In this document: in pieces, positions 26,086 through 35,296 of the stretch
How the letters are laid out: each line of letters starts with the position of its first letter
Position numbering within the stretch: the first letter of the stretch is position 1
Assembly: GCA_001797275.1 (NCBI GenBank)
Contig: MGOY01000014.1
Span: 186,001 to 250,000 of the forward strand
Direction of reading: 5' to 3'
Source of the DNA: Clostridiales bacterium GWF2_38_85
GTDB taxonomy: Bacteria; Bacillota; Clostridia; Oscillospirales; CAG-382
DNA: 64,000 bases
The notes under the pieces: model-generated
What the model was told of the DNA's origin: nothing
Databases searched by the model: none
Seen by the model: only the letters and a program-made list of their open reading frames with translations
Made by a program: the position numbers and the translations under genes

Positions 26086-26104
26086 ATGTCCCTAATCCTT
26101 TCAT
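26066..26104 (-). CDS. uORF overlapping the spo0A start
   Basis: MKGLGTYAKDRK (12 codons) starts with ATG after an AAGGGGCAAAAC site and terminates 17 bases inside spo0A in a different frame. It could couple or limit Spo0A translation. May be chance in an AT-rich genome. Confidence 0.35.
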   Translation of the reverse strand: MKGLGTYAKDRK

Positions 26105-26280
26105 GTTTTGCCCCTTAAAATATATTTATGTCTTCAATGTGGAATTATATAACAAGTGGGCTTGTTGTAATACATAATACCATAATATGTCACATATGTC
26201 AATAGCAAATACCAAAATAAACCAAATAAATTTTCAATATTATGTGTTACTTGCTATACCAACAAACTTCTTATTTTATC

Positions 26281-26309
26281 TTGACTTGAATATTGGCGTA
26301 TGTTATAAT
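26281..26309 (+). promoter_or_regulatory. SigA-type promoter for parA
   Basis: TTGACT, 17-bp spacer, TATAAT, about 110 bases before parA. The intervening leader holds a cysteine-rich 32-codon ORF. Confidence 0.8.
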
Positions 26310-26363
26310 ATAAACTTAGAAATAGCAGAGCTATGTAAGAAAATCTGGATTAAGAAAGGACGC

Positions 26364-26462
26364 ATGTGTTGTTGTGATTTAATACATATTGTTTGTATAT
26401 TGAATTACATTTTACAACATGCCGCTTGTTATGATAGAAACAACAAAAAGCAGCGATTTTAA
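26364..26462 (+). CDS. Cys-rich leader ORF overlapping parA
   Basis: A 32-codon frame beginning MCCCDLIHIVCILNYIL, with AAAGGACGC directly before its ATG, the best ribosome site downstream of the promoter. It overlaps the first 44 bases of parA, which lacks an own site. Five Cys occur, three of them in a row after Met. Coupling to parA is likely; a regulatory role is only inferred. Confidence 0.45.
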   Translation: MCCCDLIHIVCILNYILQHAACYDRNNKKQRF

Positions 26463-27255
26463 TACAAGCGATCGCGTCAGAATAAGATATAAAAAAATAG
26501 TTTTCGCAAATCAGAAGGGTGGAGTCGGGAAAACCACTTCAGCAGTAAATATTGCTGCCTGTGTCGCAAAACAGGGGTATAAATGTCTTTTGGTTGATGC
26601 TGATCCCCAAGGTAATGCAACAGGTGGATTAGGTATAAATAAAAGAAAAATCGCAGGTTCAACTTATGACACTCTGATCGGGCGTTTGAAGACATCAGAA
26701 GTTATTATTCCAACAAATTCAGAGAATCTTTCAATCATACCTGCGTCGATTGATCTTGTTGGAGCTGAGCTTGAGCTTGTTGACGCTGAGAATCGTGAAT
26801 ACCGAATGAAGGATGCGTTATCACAGATTGAAAATAATTACGACTTTATATTTATAGATTGCCCGCCGTCACTCGGACTGATGACAATAAATTCTCTGAC
26901 AGCTGCAGACGGTGTAATAGTTCCCTTACTGTGTGAGTATTATTCACTTGAAGGTCTTTCACAGTTGACAATGACTATCCGTTCAATCAAGAAGCTGTAT
27001 AATCCTGCACTTGAATTGATTGGTGTTATAGTAAATATGTATGACGGCAGATTAAACCTTACTGTTCAGGTTATGAATGAAATTAAGAAGTATTTTGCTG
27101 ATAAAATGTTCTCAACACCTGTACCACGAAATGTCAAGGTAAGTGAAGCACCCAGCTTCGGACTTTCAATTATCGATTATGATAAAAATTCTAAAGGTGC
27201 GGCAGCATATACAGCAATAGCGGAAGAATTAATAAGAAAATCAGTTATTAAATAA
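26419..27255 (+). CDS. parA: Chromosome partitioning ATPase ParA/Soj
   Basis: A 278-aa deviant-Walker ATPase (MinD/ParA family) for chromosome segregation with ParB and sporulation control. The P-loop ANQKGGVGKTTSAVNIAA, the LLVDADPQGNATGG strand, DFIFIDCPPSLGLMT and the C-terminal FSTPVPRNVKVSEAPSFG are all intact. A 25-residue N-terminal extension precedes the conserved core. The start (26419, or 26431 at the next ATG) has no Shine-Dalgarno site and lies inside an upstream ORF. parB follows after two acetyltransferase genes, an interruption of the usual parA-parB pair. Confidence 0.93.
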   Translation: MPLVMIETTKSSDFNTSDRVRIRYKKIVFANQKGGVGKTTSAVNIAACVAKQGYKCLLVDADPQGNATGGLGINKRKIAGSTYDTLIGRLKTSEVIIPTNSENLSIIPASIDLVGAELELVDAENREYRMKDALSQIENNYDFIFIDCPPSLGLMTINSLTAADGVIVPLLCEYYSLEGLSQLTMTIRSIKKLYNPALELIGVIVNMYDGRLNLTVQVMNEIKKYFADKMFSTPVPRNVKVSEAPSFGLSIIDYDKNSKGAAAYTAIAEELIRKSVIK

Positions 27256-27291
27256 GCATATCAAAATTAACAGAAATGCATATAGAAAAAG

Positions 27292-27777
27292 ATGAATAAG
27301 AATAATTTTAAAATAAGATTTGCCATTGAGAAGGACACAAGGTTGGTACTTGACCTTATCAAAGAGCTTGCCGAATATGAGAATTTATTATATGAAGTTA
27401 TTGCAACCGAAGAGATTCTTGAACAGTGGCTTTTCAAACTAAAAAAAGCTGAAGTTCTTATCGGTGAAGTTGATGGGAAACCGGTCGGTTATGCACTCTT
27501 CTTTTATAACTTCTCAACCTTCCTCGGTAGGGCAGGCATATATCTTGAAGATTTATATGTAAGACCCGAATACCGCGGAAATGGTTATGGGAAAAGTTTT
27601 CTGAAAAAGCTTGCGGATATTACTGTTGAACGCGGATGCGGCAGACTTGAATGGAGCTGTCTGGACTGGAATAAACCAAGCATAGATTTTTATCTTTCAT
27701 TAGGCGCAACACCTATGGAAAACTGGACTATATACAGAATAACAGATGATAAACTTAAGGATTTAGCATCTGAATAG
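27292..27777 (+). CDS. GNAT family N-acetyltransferase
   Basis: A 161-aa acetyl-CoA-dependent acetyltransferase. The core carries the family pattern: GYALFFYNFSTFLGRAGIYLEDLYVRPEYRGNGYGKSFL holds the beta-bulge and the Q/RxxGxG/A-type CoA loop (RGNGYG), followed by CGRLEWSCLDWNKPSIDFYLSLGA. It resembles diamine/spermidine acetyltransferases in the LEDLYV and FYLSLGA segments. The substrate is not fixed by sequence. It sits between parA and a second GNAT. Confidence 0.88.
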   Translation: MNKNNFKIRFAIEKDTRLVLDLIKELAEYENLLYEVIATEEILEQWLFKLKKAEVLIGEVDGKPVGYALFFYNFSTFLGRAGIYLEDLYVRPEYRGNGYGKSFLKKLADITVERGCGRLEWSCLDWNKPSIDFYLSLGATPMENWTIYRITDDKLKDLASE

Positions 27778-27850
27778 ACATGAAAGATATAGTTTATAAT
27801 TCAAAGAACTCTTATAATAAATGACAGCTGTGGATGTTTTGGAGACATAT

Positions 27851-28285
27851 ATGATACGTGTTGCAAATGAAACCGATCTTGAGGGTTTACTGAAACTTTA
27901 TACTCAACTGAAAACAAATCCATTATCCGGAGAAAGTGATAAACTAACGGAATTGTGGTATGAAATTATATACGATAAAAATCATTATGTTATTGTTGCG
28001 GATAAAGATGGAGAAATTGTTTCAACCTGCGTTCTGATTATAATACCTAACCTTACACATAATCAAAGATCATATGCACTCATTGAGAATGTCATAACAA
28101 ATGAGAATCATAGAAATAAAGGTTTTGCATCTGCCTGCCTTAATTATGCAAAAGAAATAGCTATAAAAGAGAATTGTTATAAGATCATGCTTATGACAGG
28201 CTCAAAAAGCGAAAACACACTTAAATTCTATGAACATGCGGGATATAACCGCAATGATAAAACCGCATTTATACAATGGCTATAA
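27851..28285 (+). CDS. GNAT family N-acetyltransferase
   Basis: A 144-aa acetyltransferase, unlike its neighbour in sequence. The CoA-binding loop reads ENHRNKGFASACL, followed by CYKIMLMTGSKSENTLKFYEHAGY. The start is taken at 27851 (MIRVANETD), with GGAG six bases upstream; an in-frame ATG ten codons earlier has no site. Substrate unknown. Two tandem GNATs between parA and parB are uncommon. Confidence 0.87.
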   Translation: MIRVANETDLEGLLKLYTQLKTNPLSGESDKLTELWYEIIYDKNHYVIVADKDGEIVSTCVLIIIPNLTHNQRSYALIENVITNENHRNKGFASACLNYAKEIAIKENCYKIMLMTGSKSENTLKFYEHAGYNRNDKTAFIQWL

Positions 28286-28320
28286 TAATAACATCATTAT
28301 GTTAACCGAAAGGAACAGAG

Positions 28321-29202
28321 ATGGCATTACAAAAAAGAGGACTTGGAAGAGGGCTTGACGCTCTTCTTACAGATAATACAATAGAAGAAACCGAATCGGC
28401 TACCGGAATAACCACAATCAGAGTATACGACATTGAACCCAACAGAAATCAACCTCGTCGCAGTTTTGATCAAGAATCGCTTGAAGAGCTTGCTGCATCA
28501 ATTACACAACACGGTTTGATTCAGCCAATTGTGGTACGTAAGAAATCAAATGGATTCTACGAAATTATTGCAGGCGAACGCCGCTGGCGAGCCTCAAAGA
28601 TGGCAGGCTTGAATGAAGTACCTGTTATTGTCAAAGAGCTTTCGGATAGGGATGCAGCGTTTCTGTCAATGGTCGAAAATCTCCAACGTGAGGATTTGAA
28701 TCCGGTTGAAGAAGCAAAGGGATATAAAACCTTAATTGAAAACTATGATCTGACTCAGGAAGAAGCTGCAGTAAAGGTCGGTAAGTCACGCACCAATGTT
28801 GCAAACATATTAAGGCTTCTAAAGCTACCCGACAGTATATTATCATTTGTTGAGAATGGGCAGCTGAGCTACGGTCATGCAAGAACTCTGATTCCTCTGC
28901 TATCAGTATTTTCCGAATCAGAGATAAAGAAACAGGCAGCATATATTATAGATAAACAATTATCGGTCAGAGAAACAGAAGCGCTGGTAAAAAATTTATT
29001 GACCGAAAAACCAAAAAAAATCGAGGGAAATCCAGTAAGACAGAGCTATTTTAAAGAACTCGAAAATAAAGTTTCAAACAATCTCGGCAGAAAAGTAAAA
29101 TTATCAAACAATTCACTCACTATCTCATATAAGAGCAGTGAAGATCTTGAACAGCTGTTAATATCCATTTGTGGCAATGAAATATTAAATAACGAAGAAT
29201 AA
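28321..29202 (+). CDS. parB: Chromosome partitioning protein ParB/Spo0J
   Basis: A 293-aa CTP-dependent clamp protein that binds parS sites. It has the N-terminal ParA-interacting basic helix (ALQKRGLGRGLDALL), the ParB/Srx catalytic region with IAGERRWRASKMAG, the HTH (LTQEEAAVKVGKSRTNVANILRLL), and a C-terminal dimerisation domain. AAAGGA precedes the ATG. serS follows, as near the origin in many clostridia, suggesting an origin-proximal location; no parS site was searched for systematically. Confidence 0.95.
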   Translation: MALQKRGLGRGLDALLTDNTIEETESATGITTIRVYDIEPNRNQPRRSFDQESLEELAASITQHGLIQPIVVRKKSNGFYEIIAGERRWRASKMAGLNEVPVIVKELSDRDAAFLSMVENLQREDLNPVEEAKGYKTLIENYDLTQEEAAVKVGKSRTNVANILRLLKLPDSILSFVENGQLSYGHARTLIPLLSVFSESEIKKQAAYIIDKQLSVRETEALVKNLLTEKPKKIEGNPVRQSYFKELENKVSNNLGRKVKLSNNSLTISYKSSEDLEQLLISICGNEILNNEE

Positions 29203-29226
29203 ATATTTTAAACAAGAGGGATGTTT

Positions 29227-30504
29227 ATGTTAGATATAAAGTTTATAAAAGAAAATACCGAATATGTCATGACAAGACTCGCAACCAGAGGAACTGACTA
29301 TTCAGCAGATATCGATAAATTACTTGAACTTGATACAGAGCGCAGAGCAATAATTGTAGACAACGAAGCACTTAAGGCAAAGCAGAATGCTGTATCAAAG
29401 CAGATTCCTGTTTTCAAAAAGGAAGGTAAGTACCTAACCGATATTTTTGCTGAGCAGAAAGAAATTGCTGCAAAAATTAAGGAAGATGACGCAAGACAAT
29501 CTGCAATCGAAGAAGAAATTGAAAAAATTCTTCTTAACATACCAAATATTCCACATGCAAGTGTTCCTGTCGGTGCAAGTTCTGATGACAATCCTGAGGT
29601 CCGCAGATATGGTGAAATACCGAAATTCGATTTCGAACCGCTTGCTCACTGGGATATAGGAAAAAATCTTGAAATACTCGATCCGGAAACAGCCGCAAAG
29701 GTTACAGGTTCGCGCTTTCATTTTTACAGAGGGTTGGGCGCAAGACTTGAGCGAGCTGTAATGAATTTTTATCTTGATACTCATACGAGCCGTGGATATA
29801 CAGAAATATTCCCACCGTTCATGGTAAACCGCGCCTCTATGAGAGCGACCGGACAGCTTCCGAAATTCGAAGAGGATGCTTTCAAGGTTCAGAATACCGA
29901 TTACTTCCTTATTCCTACTGCTGAAGTTCCGGTAACCAATATGCATCGCAACGAAATTCTCGAAAAAGCAAAGCTTCCGATAAAATATACTGCTTACTCT
30001 GCATGCTTCCGCGCAGAAGCGGGAACAGCAGGTCGTGATCAGCGCGGACTTATACGTCAGCATCAGTTCAATAAGGTTGAGCTTGTTAAGTTCACCGAAC
30101 CCGAGACATCATATGATGAGCTTGAGAAGCTGACCGCGGATGCTGAGTATGTTTTACAACAATTGGGCTTACCATACCGTGTCGTCCTGCTTTGCACTGG
30201 TGATATGGGCTTTTCGTCTGCAAAGACATACGATATCGAGGTTTATATGCCATCCTACGGGAGATATGTTGAAATTTCATCCTGCTCTGATTTTGAAGAT
30301 TACCAGGCATGCAGAGCGGCTATCAGATATAAAGGTGATATCAAAGATAAGGCAGCTTTAGTGCATACTTTGAATGGCTCGGGTGTTGCTATCGGAAGAA
30401 CTGTTGCTGCAATTCTTGAAAACTACCAGCAGGCTGATGGCAGTGTTGCTGTTCCTGAAGTTCTCAGAAGATATATGGGCATTGACAAAATAAGTAATAA
30501 ATAA
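29227..30504 (+). CDS. serS: Seryl-tRNA synthetase
   Basis: A 425-aa class II synthetase that charges tRNA-Ser. Residues 1-110 form the antiparallel coiled-coil arm ([20 protein letters not shown]). Class II motifs follow: motif 2 [20 protein letters not shown], and motif 3 [19 protein letters not shown]. The start at 29227 places GAGGG at a proper distance; the ATG two codons earlier is too close to it. No T-box leader is seen upstream. Confidence 0.96.
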   Translation: MLDIKFIKENTEYVMTRLATRGTDYSADIDKLLELDTERRAIIVDNEALKAKQNAVSKQIPVFKKEGKYLTDIFAEQKEIAAKIKEDDARQSAIEEEIEKILLNIPNIPHASVPVGASSDDNPEVRRYGEIPKFDFEPLAHWDIGKNLEILDPETAAKVTGSRFHFYRGLGARLERAVMNFYLDTHTSRGYTEIFPPFMVNRASMRATGQLPKFEEDAFKVQNTDYFLIPTAEVPVTNMHRNEILEKAKLPIKYTAYSACFRAEAGTAGRDQRGLIRQHQFNKVELVKFTEPETSYDELEKLTADAEYVLQQLGLPYRVVLLCTGDMGFSSAKTYDIEVYMPSYGRYVEISSCSDFEDYQACRAAIRYKGDIKDKAALVHTLNGSGVAIGRTVAAILENYQQADGSVAVPEVLRRYMGIDKISNK

Positions 30505-30522
30505 TAAGAAACGAGGTGCTGT

Positions 30523-30981
30523 ATGATTAATTTTGGGTTGATAATGCCGCTGTCAACAGTATATGTTGACACAAATCCATATTATGAAATTATGATAGTT
30601 TTCTCAATCGGCATACTGATTGCTGCTTTTTATGCTTTATATAACAAAGCAGTTTTAGGGAAATTTGTCAGAGCGTTGATAAACGCTGAAGCTGAAAGTG
30701 AATCTTCTGCAAAAACACTTGATGAAATCGGATATGGCTTAAATAAATTAATCACACAATCGCTTCGCACTAATATTACTTTCAAACGCTATATTAAGAA
30801 ATCGAATAATATGTATTATATTTCTGCTGAAGATAAAGAAATGATGGCAAAAAGATTCGATAATAAAAATACTGACGCAAGAGCAATATTTTTAACCATA
30901 GTATTACTTGTGGTAACACTTTTATTTTTATGGTTTGTAATACCTTCACTTTTAAACTATGTTTATGATACATTCTCGTAA
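30523..30981 (+). CDS. Two-helix membrane protein of unknown function
   Basis: A 152-aa protein with an N-terminal helix (residues about 22-40, IMIVFSIGILIAAFYALY) and a C-terminal helix (about 122-145, FLTIVLLVVTLLFLWFVI) around a charged 80-residue loop containing NAEAESESSAKTLDEIGYG. The start has an ACGAGGTG site 18 bases after the serS stop, so it is likely co-transcribed. No family recognised. Confidence 0.65.
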   Translation: MINFGLIMPLSTVYVDTNPYYEIMIVFSIGILIAAFYALYNKAVLGKFVRALINAEAESESSAKTLDEIGYGLNKLITQSLRTNITFKRYIKKSNNMYYISAEDKEMMAKRFDNKNTDARAIFLTIVLLVVTLLFLWFVIPSLLNYVYDTFS

Positions 30982-31030
30982 TTAGCATAACGAAGACAAA
31001 TATATAATATGGTAAAGGTTTGGTTATTTT

Positions 31031-31164
31031 AGGTTGAACAAAAAGAAGCATCGCTTCCAATCTCAGCTTGTTCAGCCTGCGAGTTTGTGATTTTCTACCG
31101 TAATGTATTGCTATAATTTCTATAAACCGAAACCACACAAACTCCAAAAGAAAGCATGTGACTT
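31031..31164 (+). ncRNA. Duplicated 134-bp element, copy 2 (before the MORN gene)
   Basis: Same length as copy 1 at 20019-20152, about 80% identical without gaps, and ending at the same distance (3 bp) from an ATG. It forms TGAACAA/TTGTTCA (31035-31041/31068-31074) enclosing GAAGC/GCTTC (31045-31049/31053-31057), and GAGTTTGTG/CACAAACTC (31081-31089/31136-31144, perfect 9 bp). The competing third pairing seen in copy 1 is not kept. The shared TTG frame is cut by TGA after 18 codons. The terminal AAAAGAAAGCATGTGACTT with its ATG-TGA pair is identical in both. Confidence 0.65.
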
Positions 31165-31167
31165 TAT

Positions 31168-31962
31168 ATGATAAAAAAGAATGTCCGCCTGAATCCAATA
31201 GTCGCACTTTTATTCTTTGCTTTTATTTCTGTTTTATTGACTGTCTTGATAATATTAGCTCTAGGATATCGGTATATTGCAACTGACGAGTGTAAATTTA
31301 TCGGGAAAACAGGAAACGGACAGCCATTGACAGGTACGATATATTATAACGATGGACGAATCGGCGAGCTTGATTATGTAAACAACACAATTATGTATTC
31401 AAATGGCGATGTTTATACCGGAGACATAGATCAGCTATATCGTCATGGTACCGGAAAGATGACATACAGTGCTACCAGTGATACATATGAAGGCGATTTC
31501 AGGGAAGATAAAATGACCGGTCAAGGTACTTATACATATAAAAACGGTGATAAGTATGTCGGCGCTTTAGTTGATGGTAAAAAAGAAGGTTATGGTGAGT
31601 TCTTCTGGGCTGATGGTTCTTCATATAAGGGCAATTTCATCAATAATATGAAGGATGGAAATGGTGTGTACACTTGGGTTGACGGTTCAAAATATCAGGG
31701 AGCCTATACCAAAGACCTGAAAGATGGTTCAGGGACTTATACATTTTCAAATGGTGATGTTTATACCGGAGCCTTTAAAAACGATGTTAGAACAGGATAC
31801 GGAACATATATCTGGGAAAACGGCGAGAAATACGAAGGCGAGTTTCTTGATAACTATATCCACGGATACGGAACATATACCTGGGTTAATGAAGATGGAA
31901 ATCCGACAAGAACATACGAAGGTTATTTTGAATACGGTAAAATAGTCATAAAAGACGAATAA
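31168..31962 (+). CDS. MORN-repeat protein with an N-terminal membrane anchor
   Basis: A 264-aa protein with one N-terminal hydrophobic helix (residues about 12-32, LLFFAFISVLLTVLIILAL) and, from about residue 85, some seven 23-residue MORN repeats of the form GxGxYxxxxGxxYxGxF (for example DKYVGALVDGKKEGYGEF, SKYQGAYTKDLKDGSGTY). The repeats form an elongated beta-sheet, probably outside the cell or at the membrane face; such domains often act as spacers or bind membrane lipids. The start lies 3 bp after copy 2 of the 134-bp element and has no Shine-Dalgarno site. Confidence 0.85.
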   Translation: MIKKNVRLNPIVALLFFAFISVLLTVLIILALGYRYIATDECKFIGKTGNGQPLTGTIYYNDGRIGELDYVNNTIMYSNGDVYTGDIDQLYRHGTGKMTYSATSDTYEGDFREDKMTGQGTYTYKNGDKYVGALVDGKKEGYGEFFWADGSSYKGNFINNMKDGNGVYTWVDGSKYQGAYTKDLKDGSGTYTFSNGDVYTGAFKNDVRTGYGTYIWENGEKYEGEFLDNYIHGYGTYTWVNEDGNPTRTYEGYFEYGKIVIKDE

Positions 31963-31993
31963 GTTTTTACGAGAAAATATAGACGAGGTAGTT

Positions 31994-32857
31994 ATGGCAA
32001 ATTTTATTTTAAGTTCATTTGCTGACGAAATATCATCAAATTTTGACGAACAGTTAATAGCTGTTAAGAAGCTTGAAATACCACTGATTGAGTTGCGCGG
32101 TGTAGATGGGAAAAGTTTTGCAGCTTTATCTGATGATGAAGTTATGACAGTAAAAGCGAAGCTTGAAAAAGCGAGTATTGGTTTATCAGCACTCGGCTCT
32201 CCAATCGGTAAGATAACGCTTGATGATGACTTTGATACGCATTTACAACTCCTTGACAGAATTATGGACATAGGTGATATGCTGAATTGCAAACGAATCA
32301 GAATGTTCAGCTTTTATTGCGGTAGCCCGAAAAGTGAAGCAGAATTTAAAAAGCAAGTCATTATCAGAATCAGAACAATGCTTGACAAGGTAAAAACCCG
32401 TGGGCTTACTCTTTATCACGAAAACGAAAAGGATATATTCGGATATTCCCCCGAAAGAGTTCTTGAGCTTGCCCGTGAGTTTGGTGGTGAGCTGAGAATT
32501 GTTCTCGACAACGGTAATTTTTCCTTCTGTGGTGTGAATGCTGCTCCGGCATATGGGATGTTGAGAAACTATATAGATTATATGCATATCAAGGATGCTG
32601 ACGAAGACGGAATCATAGTTCCGCCCGGCAAAGGGGTTGCCTGTATTAAAGAAGTATTACAAAATATCAATATTGATAATCCTGGTAAAGATATAATTAT
32701 AACTATGGAACCTCATCTGATGATGTTTACCGGCCTTGAAGGTTTATCTAAGCTTGATGATATTAAACACAAATATATCTTTGAAACACCGTTTGAAGCT
32801 TTCAGAGTTGCAACCGAAGCAGTCAGAGATATGATTGCTGATTTAAAAATAAAATGA
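31994..32857 (+). CDS. Sugar phosphate isomerase/epimerase family TIM barrel
   Basis: A 287-aa xylose-isomerase-like TIM barrel (AP_endonuc_2 superfamily). Metal-site segments are visible: LTLYHENEKDIFG (Glu), RIVLDNGNFSFCG (Asp), YMHIKDADEDG (His and Asp) and IITMEPHL (Glu). The substrate is unknown; relatives include inosose dehydratases and epimerases. Its end overlaps the lnt start by four bases (ATGA), so the two are translationally coupled. Confidence 0.82.
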   Translation: MANFILSSFADEISSNFDEQLIAVKKLEIPLIELRGVDGKSFAALSDDEVMTVKAKLEKASIGLSALGSPIGKITLDDDFDTHLQLLDRIMDIGDMLNCKRIRMFSFYCGSPKSEAEFKKQVIIRIRTMLDKVKTRGLTLYHENEKDIFGYSPERVLELAREFGGELRIVLDNGNFSFCGVNAAPAYGMLRNYIDYMHIKDADEDGIIVPPGKGVACIKEVLQNINIDNPGKDIIITMEPHLMMFTGLEGLSKLDDIKHKYIFETPFEAFRVATEAVRDMIADLKIK

Positions 32858-34434
32858 CTATATTAAAAGAAAAATTAAAAAGGCTTTTAAAATACAAATG
32901 TTTGTTAGCATTTTTTGCAGGCAATTTATTTTCATTGCCTTTTTTCGATTCAAGGTTGTTCATTTTTACATATGCAGGCATTGCTTTATTGATTGTATCG
33001 TTATATGACAGAGAAAATTATTTAATAAAAAAAGCATTCAGAAAAGGAATGCTTTTTGGTATCGGTTTTTTCATCCCTTTATATCATTGGTTTATTGCAT
33101 TGTATCCTTTTGAAGGCTTTAATTTTACTCCTGCACAAGGTATATTTATAATTATCGCAGCTTGCATCGGTATTAGTATTTTCCATTCGTTGTTTTATGC
33201 AACCTCGATATATATTTTCAGTAAACTCAGAATCAACAGATGTTTTGCTCCGGTTGTTTTGGCAGCCTTCTGGGCAACTACAGAATGGATAATGGCGCTC
33301 GGTGATCTCGGCTTCTCATGGGGCAGAGTTGCAATATCGCAGATTTTTATGTTGCCTGCTGTCCAGACTGTATCATTGTTTGGCAGTTATTTTATAACTC
33401 TCATTGTTGTTGCCAGCGCCGGATATATCGGTATGGCATTGATTTCGATAGAAAAGAAGAAGCTACTGTTTGCATTATCAGCTTTGATATTTGGGATAAA
33501 TTTTGTTATCGGAACAGTTATTTTTTTAATTCCTGAAAAAGCTGAAAATGAGATAAATGTTGCTGTGCTTCAAGGAAACATAACATCAAGTGAAAAATGG
33601 GATAATGAGGGCAGAACATCAAAAGAAGCGTATTATGAATTGCTTAATAATGTTATACAAGATGATGAGATTGATATGGTTGTATTTCCCGAATCAGCAA
33701 TACCGCTTTATTATACAAAAAACTCCGAAGTCCGTGAATATTTACAGGAAATTGCGACCGAAAACGATATTATTATAATTTTAGGAGCATTAACAACCGA
33801 TGATGAATATAATTATAATTCTCTTGTAGCTATATATCCTGACGGTGGCGACAGTGTTGTATATAATAAAAGGCATCTGGCTCCTTTTGGTGAATTTCTG
33901 CCGTACAGATCGTTTTTTGAAACAGTTTTTCCATTCGTAAAAAATTTTAATCTTGCAGATGATGAATTTGCTTTCGGTAAGGGAAGCAGTCTTGTTGATT
34001 CAGAATACGGTAAGCTCGGCGGATTGATTTGTTTTGATTCTATTTTTGAACCTCTTGCACGTGAAAGTACATATGATGGAGCTGAAATATTGATACTTGC
34101 CACAAATGATTCCTGGTACAAAGACACTGCCGGTGTCAGACAACATGCTGATTTTGCAAAACTCAGAGCAATTGAAAACGGCAGATATATGGTCCGTGCT
34201 GCCAATACCGGTGTTTCAATGCTAATCAATACAAAAGGTCAGGTATTGATCTTACTTCCTGCTCTCCAAAAAGGCTTTGTCAGCGGCAATGTTTATACAT
34301 CAAGTAAGATAACATTGTACACAGAATACGGTGACACTGCTTTGCATCTGTCTAATATAATAATAATTATTTCGATATTATTTTCGATATATAAATCGAT
34401 AAAAAATAAGAAGGAAAATAATAATGGTATGTGA
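32854..34434 (+). CDS. lnt: Apolipoprotein N-acyltransferase
   Basis: A 526-aa membrane enzyme that N-acylates the lipid-modified cysteine of lipoproteins. N-terminal helices occupy residues 1 to about 230 (GLIALYPFEGFNFTP-like loops; YHWFIALYPFEGFNF), then a nitrilase-type domain with the triad Glu (VVFPESAIPLYY), Lys (YNKRHLAPFGEFLPY) and Cys (LGGLICFDSIFEP). Lnt is classic for Gram-negatives but occurs in some clostridia. Lipoproteins at 2231 and 12234 could be substrates. Confidence 0.9.
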   Translation: MTILKEKLKRLLKYKCLLAFFAGNLFSLPFFDSRLFIFTYAGIALLIVSLYDRENYLIKKAFRKGMLFGIGFFIPLYHWFIALYPFEGFNFTPAQGIFIIIAACIGISIFHSLFYATSIYIFSKLRINRCFAPVVLAAFWATTEWIMALGDLGFSWGRVAISQIFMLPAVQTVSLFGSYFITLIVVASAGYIGMALISIEKKKLLFALSALIFGINFVIGTVIFLIPEKAENEINVAVLQGNITSSEKWDNEGRTSKEAYYELLNNVIQDDEIDMVVFPESAIPLYYTKNSEVREYLQEIATENDIIIILGALTTDDEYNYNSLVAIYPDGGDSVVYNKRHLAPFGEFLPYRSFFETVFPFVKNFNLADDEFAFGKGSSLVDSEYGKLGGLICFDSIFEPLARESTYDGAEILILATNDSWYKDTAGVRQHADFAKLRAIENGRYMVRAANTGVSMLINTKGQVLILLPALQKGFVSGNVYTSSKITLYTEYGDTALHLSNIIIIISILFSIYKSIKNKKENNNGM

Positions 34435-35257
34435 AAAAATTAAAATTTATGACAAAGAAATTTATAGAGGCTGTGATGAGGTTATTCTCGAAACCTACAT
34501 TCATGCCAAATCAAGCGAGCTGCCCATACCGCCCAGACCGGCCATGCTTGTATTCGGCGGCGGCGGATACGAATTTGTTTCAGACAGGGAAGTAGAACCG
34601 ATTGTTACGCTTTATCTCGCTGCCGGATTCAATTGTTTTGCTTTAAGATATTCTGTCGGTAAGAATGCTGCCGGTGGCCATCCTATATTTGACGCTGCTC
34701 AGGCGTTATACACAATTCGTAAAAATGCAGTGGAATGGGACATAGATCCTGACAGAATAGCAGTTTGGGGAGCTTCCGCAGGTGGACACCTTGCAGCTTC
34801 AATAGGAACTGTATGTCATCGTAAAGAGCTGTATAATACACTTGGTATTCCTTATGGTTCAGCAAAAGTAAACGCTATGGTTTTATCTTATCCTGTTATA
34901 TCAGGTATAACCACACCACACCTCGGTTCATTCAAAAATCTGATTGGCAAAGAAAATCCAAGCGATGAAGAACTTGCTTTTTATTCGTGTGAATTAAATG
35001 TTGATAACAATACAGCACCAGCTTTTATCTGGCATACAATGATTGACAGTTGTGTACCTGTACAGAATGCTTTGGTTTTTGCGAAAGCATTGTCAGAACA
35101 TAATATTCCATATGAACTTCATATTTTACCGATGGGTGAGCATGGGCTTTCGAGAGCGAATTTTGAATCAGCACCGTGTCCGGAATATGATATACCATAT
35201 GTAGCACGTTGGGGCGAATGGTCTGTTAAATGGCTTGAACATATTTTTGGAAAATAA
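34424..35257 (+). CDS. Alpha/beta hydrolase, esterase/acetyl xylan esterase-like
   Basis: A 277-aa BD-FAE/hydrolase-3-type esterase. The oxyanion segment is MLVFGGGGYEF, the nucleophile elbow VWGASAGGHLA (Ser near residue 118), and the His is in MGEHGLS near residue 240. No signal peptide, so it is intracellular; substrate unknown, possibly deacetylation of sugars. The start overlaps the lnt end by 11 bases and uses AAGGAAAAT within that gene. Confidence 0.85.
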   Translation: MVCEKIKIYDKEIYRGCDEVILETYIHAKSSELPIPPRPAMLVFGGGGYEFVSDREVEPIVTLYLAAGFNCFALRYSVGKNAAGGHPIFDAAQALYTIRKNAVEWDIDPDRIAVWGASAGGHLAASIGTVCHRKELYNTLGIPYGSAKVNAMVLSYPVISGITTPHLGSFKNLIGKENPSDEELAFYSCELNVDNNTAPAFIWHTMIDSCVPVQNALVFAKALSEHNIPYELHILPMGEHGLSRANFESAPCPEYDIPYVARWGEWSVKWLEHIFGK

Positions 35258-35296
35258 GAAAGAAATTTTCGGGGAATATAAGAAAGGACTGATTGT

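Noticed and set aside
26187-26363. N-terminal extension of the Cys-rich leader ORF
   Set aside because: It would start upstream of, and run through, the parA promoter; the ATG at 26364 has the good ribosome site.
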